Source: Flavobacteriaceae bacterium
GTDB lineage: Bacteria; Bacteroidota; Bacteroidia; Flavobacteriales; Flavobacteriaceae
NCBI GenBank assembly: GCA_022428005.1
Contig: JAKMDI010000020.1
Location: 1 to 36,004 of the forward strand
Direction of reading: 5' to 3'
DNA length: 36,004 nt
This document shows, in pieces, positions 15,326 through 22,911 of this stretch (its first letter is position 1; each line of letters opens with the position of its first letter). Position numbers and translations under genes: made by a program. Under the pieces are notes generated by a model that made no database searches, had not been told where the DNA came from, and saw nothing but the letters and a program-made list of their open reading frames with translations.

Positions 15326-15897
15326 CTTTGCAGTGAACGGTACCTAAAACAATCCACGAGGTGGTCGTTGACCATCCCAGTGGCTTGCATGAAGGCGTAA
15401 ATAACCGTTGGACCTACGAACTGAAACCTACGTTGTTTTAAATCTTTACTGATGGTTTCCGATAATTTTGTTTTACTGGGAATTGCTTTGGGATCATTAA
15501 AATCATTTTGAATGGGAATTCCCTCCACAAAACGCCATAGGTAGGAGGAAAAACTTTGATGTTCATTTTGGGTGTCCACAAAACGCTGGGCGTTATTGAC
15601 TGCTGCTTCAATCTTTTGTCGGTTTCGGATGATCCCAGGGTCGGTCATCAGAACTTTAATTTTTTCTGCGCCAAACAAGGCTACTTTTTTATAGTCAAAT
15701 TGATCAAAAAGGATTCTAAAATTTTCTCTTTTACGCAATATGGTAATCCAACTCAGCCCCGCCTGAAAAGATTCCAAGATTAAAAATTCAAAAAGTCTTT
15801 GGTCGTCATGAACAGGGACTCCCCACTCGTGGTCGTGGTAGTTTTCGTAAAGGGTATCCCCCAAGCACCAAGAACAGCGTTTTATTTTATTTTCCAC
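15322..15897 (-). CDS. tag: DNA-3-methyladenine glycosylase I
   Basis: Removes 3-methyladenine from alkylated DNA (base excision repair). The 191-residue protein aligns by eye with E. coli Tag: C8 and H21 at the N-terminus (YHDHEWGVP), and the H and C of NDHLVDCF near the C-terminus make the zinc site. QAGLSWITILRKRENF and DPGIIRNRQKIEAAVNNA are the helix-hairpin-helix glycosylase core. The start is GTG at 15897. It lies about 70 bases downstream of tsf, behind that operon's terminator, so a separate promoter is expected; none was obvious. Confidence 0.95.
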   Translation of the reverse strand: MENKIKRCSWCLGDTLYENYHDHEWGVPVHDDQRLFEFLILESFQAGLSWITILRKRENFRILFDQFDYKKVALFGAEKIKVLMTDPGIIRNRQKIEAAVNNAQRFVDTQNEHQSFSSYLWRFVEGIPIQNDFNDPKAIPSKTKLSETISKDLKQRRFQFVGPTVIYAFMQATGMVNDHLVDCFRYRSLQS

Positions 15898-15912
15898 ACG
15901 GTTAAGTTAGCC

Positions 15913-15940
15913 AAAAAAAAACACCTCGCTGTGGAGGTGC
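15913..15940 (-). terminator. Intrinsic terminator of the rplM-rpsI-rpsB-tsf operon
   Basis: On the minus strand CACCTC, loop CACAGC, GAGGTG, then nine T residues (A-run 15913-15921 on the plus strand). It lies just past the tsf stop, as expected for the end of the operon. Confidence 0.92.
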
Positions 15941-15966
15941 TTTTATAAATTATTTGAAGTGGAATC

Positions 15967-16788
15967 TTATCCAAGGGCGACGCGCTCAAAACCTGTAACC
16001 AACAAATCGGGGTCAGCAGATTTAACATAGTCGGCAACAGAAATTTTTCCATCTTTAATATACGCCTGATTTACCAAGGTGTTGTCTTTGAAAAAACGTT
16101 TTATTTTTCCTTTGGCGATGTTTTCTAACATGGCTTCGGGTTTGCCCTCTTGCCGTAACTGGTCTTTGGCAATTTCGATTTCTTTTTCAACGATACTGGC
16201 ATCTACACCTTCTTCGTTTAGTGCGATGGGATTCATAGCAGCGGCCTGCATGGCAACATTTTTTGCAATTTCAGCAGCATTTTCTACGATTCCTGACAAA
16301 CCTACCAAAGTGGCAATTTTATTTCCTGCATGGATGTAGGAGCCTACAAAAGGAGCAGTAAACCTGCTGAATCCGCCGATTTCAATTTTTTCGCCAATCA
16401 CACCTGTTTGCTCGGTGAGCTTTTCAGCGACGGTCGTCCCTTGGAATTCACTCGATAAAAAAGCGTCTTTGGTTTCAAAATTCAATGCATGATCTGCTAA
16501 GGCGTGGGCCAACTCCAAATAGGAGTCGTTCTTAGCCACAAAATCAGTCTCGCAGTTGACCGATATCAAAATACCTGCTGTTAGATCTTCATTGACTTTG
16601 GCCAAGGCAGCACCTTCAGAAGACTCACGGTCTGCACGATTGGCAGCTACTTTCTGACCTTTTTTTCTTAGATTTTCTAAGGCTTTGTCGAAATCTCCCT
16701 CGGCCTCGACCAATGCTTTTTTGCAATCCATCATACCAGCCCCTGTGGACTTGCGTAATTTATTTACTTCCGATGCTGTAATTTTCAT
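15967..16788 (-). CDS. tsf: Translation elongation factor Ts
   Basis: Nucleotide exchange factor for EF-Tu. 273 residues; the N-terminal UBA-like domain (ITASEVNKLRKSTGAGMMDCKK) and the EF-Tu contact motif ETDFVAKN are intact, and the C-terminal FFKDNTLVNQAYIKDGKISV closes the core. It is the last gene of the minus-strand operon, 73 bases after rpsB, and is followed by a strong terminator. Length and motifs are ordinary. Confidence 0.97.
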   Translation of the reverse strand: MKITASEVNKLRKSTGAGMMDCKKALVEAEGDFDKALENLRKKGQKVAANRADRESSEGAALAKVNEDLTAGILISVNCETDFVAKNDSYLELAHALADHALNFETKDAFLSSEFQGTTVAEKLTEQTGVIGEKIEIGGFSRFTAPFVGSYIHAGNKIATLVGLSGIVENAAEIAKNVAMQAAAMNPIALNEEGVDASIVEKEIEIAKDQLRQEGKPEAMLENIAKGKIKRFFKDNTLVNQAYIKDGKISVADYVKSADPDLLVTGFERVALG

Positions 16789-16861
16789 CTTTTAAAATTT
16801 GTTTTACAAGTTGGGTTCTGCCTCGAAAAAGACAACGACAACAGACACTTATTTTAGTTGG

Positions 16862-17770
16862 TTATTTTTCTTCTTTTCCTTCTGTTGGCGCTTCTTCCTC
16901 ACTCTTTTCTGCAGCAGCAGCAGGAGTTTCCTCAGCAGTGTTTTCAACCGCTGGTGCTTCCTCAGTTTGGGTTTCTTCCGCAGCTTTAGCTTTTACCGCT
17001 TCAACAGGAGCCTCTGCATCCTTAGAGTTTGCAGCAGTACCTTCTTCTTTTTGGTTTTCCTGATCCGAAGCTTCTTTTTCGTTTTTACGTTCCTGTAGGC
17101 CTTCAGCGACGGCGTCAGTTACAAGAGAAAGAATTTTTTCGATAGACTTAGTAGCATCATCATTTGAAGGAATCACATATTCAACTTCTCTGGGATCAGA
17201 GTTGGTATCGACCATAGCAAAAATAGGAATCTTTAATTTTTGCGCTTCTTTGATGGCAATGTGTTCTCTTTTGATATCTACCACAAATAAGGCACCGGGT
17301 AATCGGGTCATGTCGTTTATAGATCCTAAATTCTTCTCCAATTTCGCGCGCATGCGTTCCACCTGGAGTCTTTCTTTTTTGGAAAGGGTTTCAAAAGTGC
17401 CATCTTTTTTCATCCTATCAATGGAAGCCATTTTTTTCACCGCTTTTCGGATGGTTACAAAGTTGGTCAGCATTCCGCCAGGCCAACGCTCAGTTATATA
17501 AGGCATTTTTACCTTACTTGCTGATTCAGACACTATGTCTTTGGCTTGTTTTTTGGTGGCTACAAAAAGAATTTTTCTGCCCGAGGCAGCAATTTTTTTC
17601 AAAGCTTCGGAAGCCTCTTCAATCTTTGCGACTGTTTTGTAGAGACTGATGATGTGGATCCCATTGCGCTCCATATAGATGTAGGGAGCCATGTTGGGAT
17701 TCCATTTTCGGGTTAAATGTCCAAAATGGACGCCTGCTGAAAGCAGGTCTTTTACGCTGGTTTGTGCCAT
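16862..17770 (-). CDS. rpsB: 30S ribosomal protein S2 with acidic C-terminal extension
   Basis: S2 binds the small-subunit back and tethers S1. The core (residues 1 to ~230) opens [25 protein letters not shown], with the WPGGMLTNF and [16 protein letters not shown] signatures. From ~229 to 302 the chain becomes a low-complexity Glu/Ala tail ([19 protein letters not shown] and similar), longer than in most bacteria and common in my experience of Bacteroidetes S2. An S2-tsf pair is near universal; here it sits downstream of rplM-rpsI. A structured leader precedes the start. Confidence 0.97.
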   Translation of the reverse strand: MAQTSVKDLLSAGVHFGHLTRKWNPNMAPYIYMERNGIHIISLYKTVAKIEEASEALKKIAASGRKILFVATKKQAKDIVSESASKVKMPYITERWPGGMLTNFVTIRKAVKKMASIDRMKKDGTFETLSKKERLQVERMRAKLEKNLGSINDMTRLPGALFVVDIKREHIAIKEAQKLKIPIFAMVDTNSDPREVEYVIPSNDDATKSIEKILSLVTDAVAEGLQERKNEKEASDQENQKEEGTAANSKDAEAPVEAVKAKAAEETQTEEAPAVENTAEETPAAAAEKSEEEAPTEGKEEK

Positions 17771-17800
17771 AGTTTTAGTTTACGTTCTCTTGATTGTAGC

Positions 17801-17853
17801 AATAAACCCCTCGGTTTATTTAGATGCTAAACTGGTTCCCGCCGTAGCGGTTC
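17801..17853 (-). promoter_or_regulatory. Structured rpsB leader (possible ribosomal-protein autoregulatory RNA)
   Basis: Reading the minus strand from rpsI to rpsB there are two hairpins: CCGC-TACG-GCGG (17850-17839) and AATAAACC-GAGG-GGTTTATT (17820-17801), the latter a perfect 8-bp stem with a tetraloop. No T-run follows, so neither is a terminator, and no TAnnTTTG box was found between rpsI and rpsB. The structure therefore lies within the operon transcript, 31 bases before the rpsB start, where an S2-responsive element could act. Confidence 0.4.
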
Positions 17854-17890
17854 AAGCAACAATTTTAAATTAAATAAATGAACTTATCAG

Positions 17891-17914
17891 CTCTAAAACG
17901 ATTATCGTTTAGAG
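17891..17914 (-). other. Inverted repeat spanning the rpsI stop codon
   Basis: CTCTAAAACGAT / ATCGTTTAGAG around one central base, with a single unpaired A: about a 10-bp hairpin that contains the rpsI TAA. No U-tract follows, so it is not a classic terminator; a processing or stability element within the operon is possible. Confidence 0.4.
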
Positions 17915-18288
17915 AATTGATATTTTTTTCTTGCTTTTTTCTGCCCGAATTTTTTACGTTCCACCATTCTGGGGTCACGGGTTAGAAGGCCTTCTGGTTT
18001 TAACACCAAACGGTTTTCTTCATCGATTTGGCAAAGGGCTCTTGAAATAGCAAGTCTAACCGCTTCCGCTTGACCGTTGTAACCACCACCTTTAACGGTA
18101 ACTTTAAGGTCGTAATTGCCTTCGTTTTCGGTCAGCGCAAGGGGCTGTACGATTTTGTATTGTAAGGTTGCAGTAGGGAAAAACTCGGTGTAGTTTTTCT
18201 TGTTGACCGTGATGGCGCCTTTTCCTTTAGAGACGTACAAACGGGCTACGGAGGTTTTTCTTCTGCCTATGGTATGAATGACTTCCAT
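17902..18288 (-). CDS. rpsI: 30S ribosomal protein S9
   Basis: 128 residues: EVIHTIGRRKTSVARLYV at the N-terminus, GGGYNGQAEAVRLAISRAL in the middle and the extended C-terminal tail KKARKKYQFSKR, whose final Ser-Lys-Arg reaches P-site tRNA. ATG 18288 abuts the rplM stop with no gap, so the two are translationally coupled. Length is standard. Confidence 0.97.
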   Translation of the reverse strand: MEVIHTIGRRKTSVARLYVSKGKGAITVNKKNYTEFFPTATLQYKIVQPLALTENEGNYDLKVTVKGGGYNGQAEAVRLAISRALCQIDEENRLVLKPEGLLTRDPRMVERKKFGQKKARKKYQFSKR

Positions 18289-18744
18289 TTATATATTTTC
18301 TTTGATATTAATGGTTTTTGGCTTTTGTGCCTCGTGACTGTGGTCACTTCCAGTAAAAACTTTTAAGTTTCTAAACAATGCGGCGCCCAATTTGTTTTTA
18401 GGTAACATTCCCCTAACAGCATTTTCAATGATGCGCTCAGGACTTTTGCTGAGCAATTGCTCTGCATTGAGGGACCTTTGTCCACCAGGATAACCTGTGT
18501 GGCGAATGTATTGCTTTTGCTTCCACTTGTTTCCAGAAAGGCTTACTTTTTCAGCATTGATTACAATCACATTATCACCACAATCGACGTGAGGGGTGTA
18601 ATTGGTTTTGTGTTTCCCACGAATGTATTGCGCTACCACGGAGGCAACTCTTCCTAGAGGAACACTGTCCGCATCCACCAATACCCATTGTTTGTCAACA
18701 GTTTTGGCGTTTGCCGATATGGTTTTATAGCTCAGTGTATTCAC
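18289..18744 (-). CDS. rplM: 50S ribosomal protein L13
   Basis: An early-assembly 23S rRNA-binding protein. 151 residues with the family motifs VDADSVPLGRVAS, YIRGKHKTNYTPHVDCGDNV and AVRGMLPKNKLG. The start is GTG at 18744, which gives the usual short N-terminal strand before KQWVLVDA; no in-frame ATG is nearby. It is the first gene of the minus-strand operon rplM-rpsI-rpsB-tsf. Confidence 0.97.
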   Translation of the reverse strand: MNTLSYKTISANAKTVDKQWVLVDADSVPLGRVASVVAQYIRGKHKTNYTPHVDCGDNVIVINAEKVSLSGNKWKQKQYIRHTGYPGGQRSLNAEQLLSKSPERIIENAVRGMLPKNKLGAALFRNLKVFTGSDHSHEAQKPKTINIKENI

Positions 18745-18777
18745 GATTATATTTTTTATATACCCTTTTCAGGGGTG

Positions 18778-18785
18778 CAAATCTA
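18778..18785 (-). promoter_or_regulatory. Putative -7 element for rplM
   Basis: TAGATTTG on the minus strand (exact TAnnTTTG), ending 33 bases before the rplM GTG. A T-rich stretch about 20 bases upstream may serve as -33 but lacks TTG. The remainder of the gap to polA (about 18790-18993) is AT-rich and shows only a weak 5-bp inverted repeat at 18936-18949. Confidence 0.5.
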
Positions 18786-18993
18786 CAATTAATCCGTTTT
18801 CTGTAAAAATATTTTGACCTTTTTATTGAATACCAGCGGTTTTTTGATTTTTTTGCGCACTACACCCTCATTATTTTCATTAAATCTCTACTTAATTTAG
18901 GTTGCGCGAGGATTTATTTTAAAACGTTTTTTCGCACAGTTATTACTGTAATTTATAGAGTACCTTGCCCAAGGCCCCAATAGGAGACAAAGG

Positions 18994-21816
18994 TCAATGT
19001 GCCTCGAGCCAATGGTTTCCAAAGCCTATGTCTACCACCAGTGGTAATCCGATATCAAAGGCCTTTTCCATTTCTGTTTTCACCATTTTTTCAAAGCCTT
19101 CTTTTTCGCTTTTTAGCACATCGAAGACCAATTCGTCATGGACTTGCAGCAGCATTTTGGATTGCCAATTTTCGTTTTTTATTTTTTGGTGGATTTGGAT
19201 CATCGCCAGTTTGATGATATCGGCCGCACTCCCTTGAATTGGAGCATTCACGGCGTTTCGTTCGGCGGCGCCCCTTACCACTGCGTTTTGGGAGTTGATG
19301 TCTTTGAGGTAACGGCGCCGCCCCAGCACGGTGGCGACATATCCATTCTCACGCGCAAAATTGACCTGGTCAGAAATGTATTGTTTGAGTTGGGGGTAAC
19401 GCTCGTAGTAGGTATCGATCAGTTCCTTGGATTCATTGCGGTTGAGGTTGGTTTGTTGGCTTAACCCAAAGGCGGAAACGCCATATACAATACCGAAGTT
19501 GACTGTTTTGGCATTGCTCCTTTGCTCGCGCGTTACTTCCTCCAAGGAAACATCAAATACCCTGGCAGCGGTGGCAGCGTGTATGTCTTCATTATTTTGA
19601 AAGGCTTTAACCATGGCGGGGTCTTTACTCAGCGCCGCGATGATGCGCAATTCTATTTGTGAGTAATCGGCAGCCATGAGGATGTGGTCGTCATCCCGAG
19701 GAATGAATGCCTTACGCACTTCCTGTCCTCTGGGGGTCCGTATGGGTATATTTTGCAGGTTGGGGTTGTTACTGCTCAGCCGACCTGTGGCAGCAACCGC
19801 TTGATTATAGACGGTGTGTATTCTTTTTGTATTGGGATTGATGTCATTGGGCAGTGCTGACACGTAGGTGTTTTCCAATTTTTGAAGGGACCGCCATTCC
19901 AAAATTTTCGCGACAATGGGGTGCTCTTTTGACAAGTAAGAAAGTATGTCTTCAGCCGTGGAGTATTGTCCTGTTTTTGTTTTTTTGGGTTTGTCCACCA
20001 GCTTGAGTTTTTCAAACAGTATGACGCCCAATTGTTTTGGGGAGGCCAGGTTAAAAGTTTCTCCCACTTCCTCAAAAATATCTTTTTCCAGTATGGAGAT
20101 ATCGGCGTTTAGGGTTTTGGACAATTCCTTTAGGAATTTTACATTCAAGTTGATTCCCTCGGCTTCCATGTCTGTCAACACTTGCACCAAAGGCAATTCC
20201 ACTGTTTTAAATAGCGCGGTGGTGTCGGCCTCGGCCAATTCCTTTTCAAAATGATGTTTGAGCTGGAGGGTAATATCAGCGTCTTCAACGGCATATTGGG
20301 TTTGTTGATCCAAAGGGACATCGCGCATGCTGCCCTGATTTTTTCCTTTTTTACCGATTAATTCTGTGATGGATTGCGGGCTGTAATTCAGGTAAGTCTC
20401 GGCCAAAATAACCATGTTGTGACGCATGTCAGGATTAATCAGGTAATGGGCGATCATGGTATCGTATAGAGGACCAGCAACCTTTAAGTCATATTTAAGA
20501 AGGACCTTCAAATCGTATTTTAGATTATGGCCAATTTTTTCAATTTCTTCATTTTCAAAAAAGGGTCTAAACGCTTCTAAAATGATTTGTGCGGCAGCGC
20601 GCTCGGGAGGTAAGGCCAGGTAGTAACCTTTTTTTTGTTCCCAGCTAAAAGCGATACCTACCAATTCCGCTTGCAGTGCATCCAATCCAGTAGTTTCCGT
20701 ATCAAAACAAACACTGTTTTGGCGTATTAGTTTTTCCAACAATAGTCTTCTTCCCGTAGCGCTATTTACCCATTGGTAATGATGGTTCACCGACTGCTGG
20801 CTTTCTCTGGAGGATTCTGGGACAGCGGTTCCTTGTCCAGGAGGGGGGTTAAAAAGATCAAACTGTGCCGCAGCGGGGGTAGTTGTTGGTTTGCTAGCCG
20901 AAGTAGATTCGGTAGGTGCAGCCTCGGTGCTGAGGGAAAATATTTTCCTAAAATTTTCTTGTATTCTTCTGAATTCCAATTCCTCAAAAATGGCCGTTGC
21001 GGCTTCCATATCGGGGGTAGAAAGCTCGTAGTCTTTGGCATTGAATTCCACTGGGACGTCCGTGATGATGGTGGCCAGCTTTTTTGACAGTACCCCCAAG
21101 TCTTTGTTGGCCTCAATTTTTTCCTTGAGTTTACCTTGCACCTGATCGAGATTGTCGAGTAGGTTTTCCATGCTTCCAAATTGTTTGAGGAATTTTTTAG
21201 CAGTTTTATCTCCCACTCCTGGCAGACCGGGGATGTTGTCCACGCTATCCCCCATCATGCCGAGATAATCAATAACTTGTTCGGGGCTCTCGATTTCAAA
21301 TTTCTCTTGTACTTCGGGAACACCCCAAATTTCTATACCATTGCCCATTCTGGCGGGTCGGTACATAAAAATGTTCTCCGAAACCAATTGTGCAAAATCT
21401 TTATCTGGGGTCACCATATAGGTGGTATAATCTTCTTTTTCGGCTTGCTTTGCCAAAGTGCCGATGATGTCATCGGCCTCAAAGCCCGCTTTGACCACCA
21501 CCGGTATGTGCATGGCTTCGAGTATCTTTTGGATATATGGTACTGCGATGACAATGGCTTCTGGGGTTTCATCTCGGTTGGCTTTGTACTCCGTGAACAG
21601 CGTTGTTCTTTCTTGGGAGCCTCCCTTGTCAAAACACACCGCCAGGTGGTCTGGTTTTTCGCGTTTGATGACATCCAAAAGGGAATTCATAAAGCCCATG
21701 ATGGCTGAGGTATTCATGCCTTTGGAGTTGATTCGAGGGTTTTTAATAAAGGCATAATAGCCTCTAAATATCATTGCATAAGCATCGAGCAGGAAGAGTC
21801 TTTTTTTTTCGTTCAT
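18994..21816 (-). CDS. polA: DNA polymerase I
   Basis: Repair and Okazaki-fragment polymerase, 940 residues. The N-terminal 5'-3' nuclease (1 to ~290) has FLLDAYAMIFRGYYAF, GFEADDIIGTL and the helix-hairpin-helix VDNIPGLPGVGDKTA (192-206). A Ser/Thr/Pro linker (~297-345) follows. The 3'-5' exonuclease looks intact: FDTETTGLD (D372, E374), IGHNLKYDLKVL and YAVEDADITL supply the metal ligands, unlike the degenerate domain of some Firmicutes. The polymerase domain has motif A AADYSQIELR, motif B around AKTVNFGIVYGVSAFG and motif C QVHDELVF. The ATG at 21816 gives a normal N-terminus. Confidence 0.97.
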   Translation of the reverse strand: MNEKKRLFLLDAYAMIFRGYYAFIKNPRINSKGMNTSAIMGFMNSLLDVIKREKPDHLAVCFDKGGSQERTTLFTEYKANRDETPEAIVIAVPYIQKILEAMHIPVVVKAGFEADDIIGTLAKQAEKEDYTTYMVTPDKDFAQLVSENIFMYRPARMGNGIEIWGVPEVQEKFEIESPEQVIDYLGMMGDSVDNIPGLPGVGDKTAKKFLKQFGSMENLLDNLDQVQGKLKEKIEANKDLGVLSKKLATIITDVPVEFNAKDYELSTPDMEAATAIFEELEFRRIQENFRKIFSLSTEAAPTESTSASKPTTTPAAAQFDLFNPPPGQGTAVPESSRESQQSVNHHYQWVNSATGRRLLLEKLIRQNSVCFDTETTGLDALQAELVGIAFSWEQKKGYYLALPPERAAAQIILEAFRPFFENEEIEKIGHNLKYDLKVLLKYDLKVAGPLYDTMIAHYLINPDMRHNMVILAETYLNYSPQSITELIGKKGKNQGSMRDVPLDQQTQYAVEDADITLQLKHHFEKELAEADTTALFKTVELPLVQVLTDMEAEGINLNVKFLKELSKTLNADISILEKDIFEEVGETFNLASPKQLGVILFEKLKLVDKPKKTKTGQYSTAEDILSYLSKEHPIVAKILEWRSLQKLENTYVSALPNDINPNTKRIHTVYNQAVAATGRLSSNNPNLQNIPIRTPRGQEVRKAFIPRDDDHILMAADYSQIELRIIAALSKDPAMVKAFQNNEDIHAATAARVFDVSLEEVTREQRSNAKTVNFGIVYGVSAFGLSQQTNLNRNESKELIDTYYERYPQLKQYISDQVNFARENGYVATVLGRRRYLKDINSQNAVVRGAAERNAVNAPIQGSAADIIKLAMIQIHQKIKNENWQSKMLLQVHDELVFDVLKSEKEGFEKMVKTEMEKAFDIGLPLVVDIGFGNHWLEAH

Positions 21817-21847
21817 TGAAGGATCGCTAAATCGATGGCTTAAGTTA

Positions 21848-21855
21848 CAAAGATA
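21848..21855 (-). promoter_or_regulatory. Putative -7 element for polA
   Basis: TATCTTTG on the minus strand, exact TAnnTTTG, 31 bases before the polA ATG. The -33 position falls in the small palindrome CCCCTTTTGGGG (21871-21882) and has no TTG. Confidence 0.5.
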
Positions 21856-21888
21856 AAGTTTCGCTTGTACCCCCTTTTGGGGTTTTGT

Positions 21889-21907
21889 ATTTTCACAGTG
21901 TGAAAAT
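21889..21907. promoter_or_regulatory. 19-base perfect palindrome over the tadA start codon
   Basis: ATTTTCACA-G-TGTGAAAAT: two perfect 9-base arms around one central base. The right arm runs into the tadA ATG (21906-21908). It could be a protein operator, or in RNA a 7-bp hairpin hiding the start codon. Confidence 0.5.
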
Positions 21908-22340
21908 GTTTGATGATCAATATTTTATGAAGCAGGCCCTGGTGGAGGCACAAAAAGCTTATGATGCCAACGAGGTTCCAGTGGGCGCGGTTATCGTGAC
22001 CAACAACACCATCATTGCCAGGGCGCACAATTTGACGGAGCGTCTTCATGATGTCACAGCACATGCTGAGATGCAAGCCATTACGGCTGCAGCAAATTTT
22101 TTGAATGGTAAGTACCTCAATGATTGTACACTATACGTCACATTGGAACCCTGTGTGATGTGTATGGGGGCGATTTATTGGGCGCAACTGAGTGGGATTG
22201 TTTTTGGAGCGGAGGATCCCAAAAGGGGATTTCAACAGGCCCAATTGATACCACACCCCAAAGCCAAAGTTTTTGGAGGGGTTATGGCTGAGGAATCTAA
22301 AATGATTTTACAAGATTTTTTTCGTAAAAAAAGGGCATAA
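21906..22340 (+). CDS. tadA: tRNA-specific adenosine deaminase (nucleoside deaminase family)
   Basis: Deaminates A34 to inosine in tRNA-Arg(ACG). 144 residues from ATG 21906. The zinc site is present: HAE at 53-55 (within TAHAEMQAI) and PCVMC at 82-86. GAVIV and the C-terminal FFRKKRA also fit TadA rather than a cytosine deaminase. A GTG at 21900 and a TTG at 21885 are in frame, but ATG gives the usual FMKQALVEAQKA N-terminal helix. It is divergent from polA. No plus-strand terminator of its own was found; the hairpin after it belongs to the cold shock gene. Confidence 0.92.
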   Translation: MFDDQYFMKQALVEAQKAYDANEVPVGAVIVTNNTIIARAHNLTERLHDVTAHAEMQAITAAANFLNGKYLNDCTLYVTLEPCVMCMGAIYWAQLSGIVFGAEDPKRGFQQAQLIPHPKAKVFGGVMAEESKMILQDFFRKKRA

Positions 22341-22363
22341 AAAAAGCCTCCACAAGGGAGGCT
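22338..22363 (-). terminator. Intrinsic terminator of the cold shock gene
   Basis: On the minus strand AGCCTCC, loop CTTGT, GGAGGCT, followed by a T-run. It overlaps the tadA stop codon. On the plus strand no T-run follows, so it should work mainly in the minus direction. Confidence 0.85.
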
Positions 22364-22383
22364 AAATGCAGTCGTAATGTATA

Positions 22384-22575
22384 TTATAGCAGGGATATTT
22401 GCGAAGCTTGCTTCCCTTTTTTACCTTCTTCTTCTACATATTCAACTTTATCACCCTCTTGGAGTGTTAGCCCATCAAGGGCAGAAACGTGAACGAAAAC
22501 ATCCTCAGAAGTCTCGTCATTGGTAATGAACCCATAACCTTTGGATCCATTAAAGAATTTAACTGTACCAGTCAT
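22384..22575 (-). CDS. Cold shock protein (CspA family)
   Basis: A single cold-shock domain of 63 residues: TGTVKFFNGSKGYGFITND with RNP1 KGYGFI at 12-17, and RNP2 DVFVHVSAL. It binds single-stranded RNA/DNA and acts as an RNA chaperone. Paralogues are usual, so a specific csp letter is not assigned. It has a ~60-base gap upstream to the next gene on the same strand and its own strong terminator, so it is probably monocistronic. Confidence 0.94.
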   Translation of the reverse strand: MTGTVKFFNGSKGYGFITNDETSEDVFVHVSALDGLTLQEGDKVEYVEEEGKKGKQASQISLL

Positions 22576-22635
22576 ATAATGATTTAAAAAATTTCACGCA
22601 AGTTACACTTTATTAGGCGGGTATGTGTAATTAGA

Positions 22636-22878
22636 TCATTTTTTTTGATTGAGATTTCTAAGTTTGTCCATATTTTCTTTAGAAAGGGTGTAGTCTTTTA
22701 ATTTTTTCCCCTTCCATCGGTGGGCTAAAAAAATGGGCATAAATACGAAAGCCGCTGTTAATACTGTATATCCAATGATTTTGTTTCCCAATAAAGTATT
22801 TCCCGTTTGGTTTACATAAAGCCCTACCAGCAAACTGAATAGAATCAGAAAAAATAATATACTCAAAAAATATTTCAT
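22636..22878 (-). CDS. Small two-helix membrane protein, unknown function
   Basis: 80 residues. Two hydrophobic segments (about 3-23 and 36-55) are separated by NQTGNTLLGNKI, with a basic cytoplasmic tail HRWKGKKLKDYTLSKENMDK. No family recognised. It starts 33 bases after the aspS stop on the same strand and is probably co-transcribed with it. The reading frame has Bacteroidetes-like codon use and a good ATG, so I regard it as real. Confidence 0.7.
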   Translation of the reverse strand: MKYFLSILFFLILFSLLVGLYVNQTGNTLLGNKIIGYTVLTAAFVFMPIFLAHRWKGKKLKDYTLSKENMDKLRNLNQKK

Positions 22879-22911
22879 TAAATAATTGCTAAGTCGTGTA
22901 AGAATTTTCTT

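Noticed and set aside
18936-18949. ACAGT-TATT-ACTGT after polA as a terminator
   Set aside because: Five-base stem with no T-run on the minus strand; probably chance.
18745-18993. A replication origin or small RNA in the gap between rplM and polA
   Set aside because: No DnaA-box cluster, no stable structure and no promoter pointing into it beyond the rplM box; only AT-rich sequence was seen.
21181-21708. A 175-codon open frame on the plus strand opposite polA
   Set aside because: It lies wholly within polA, whose domains and motifs run through on the minus strand; the composition is that of an antisense shadow and no family is recognised.
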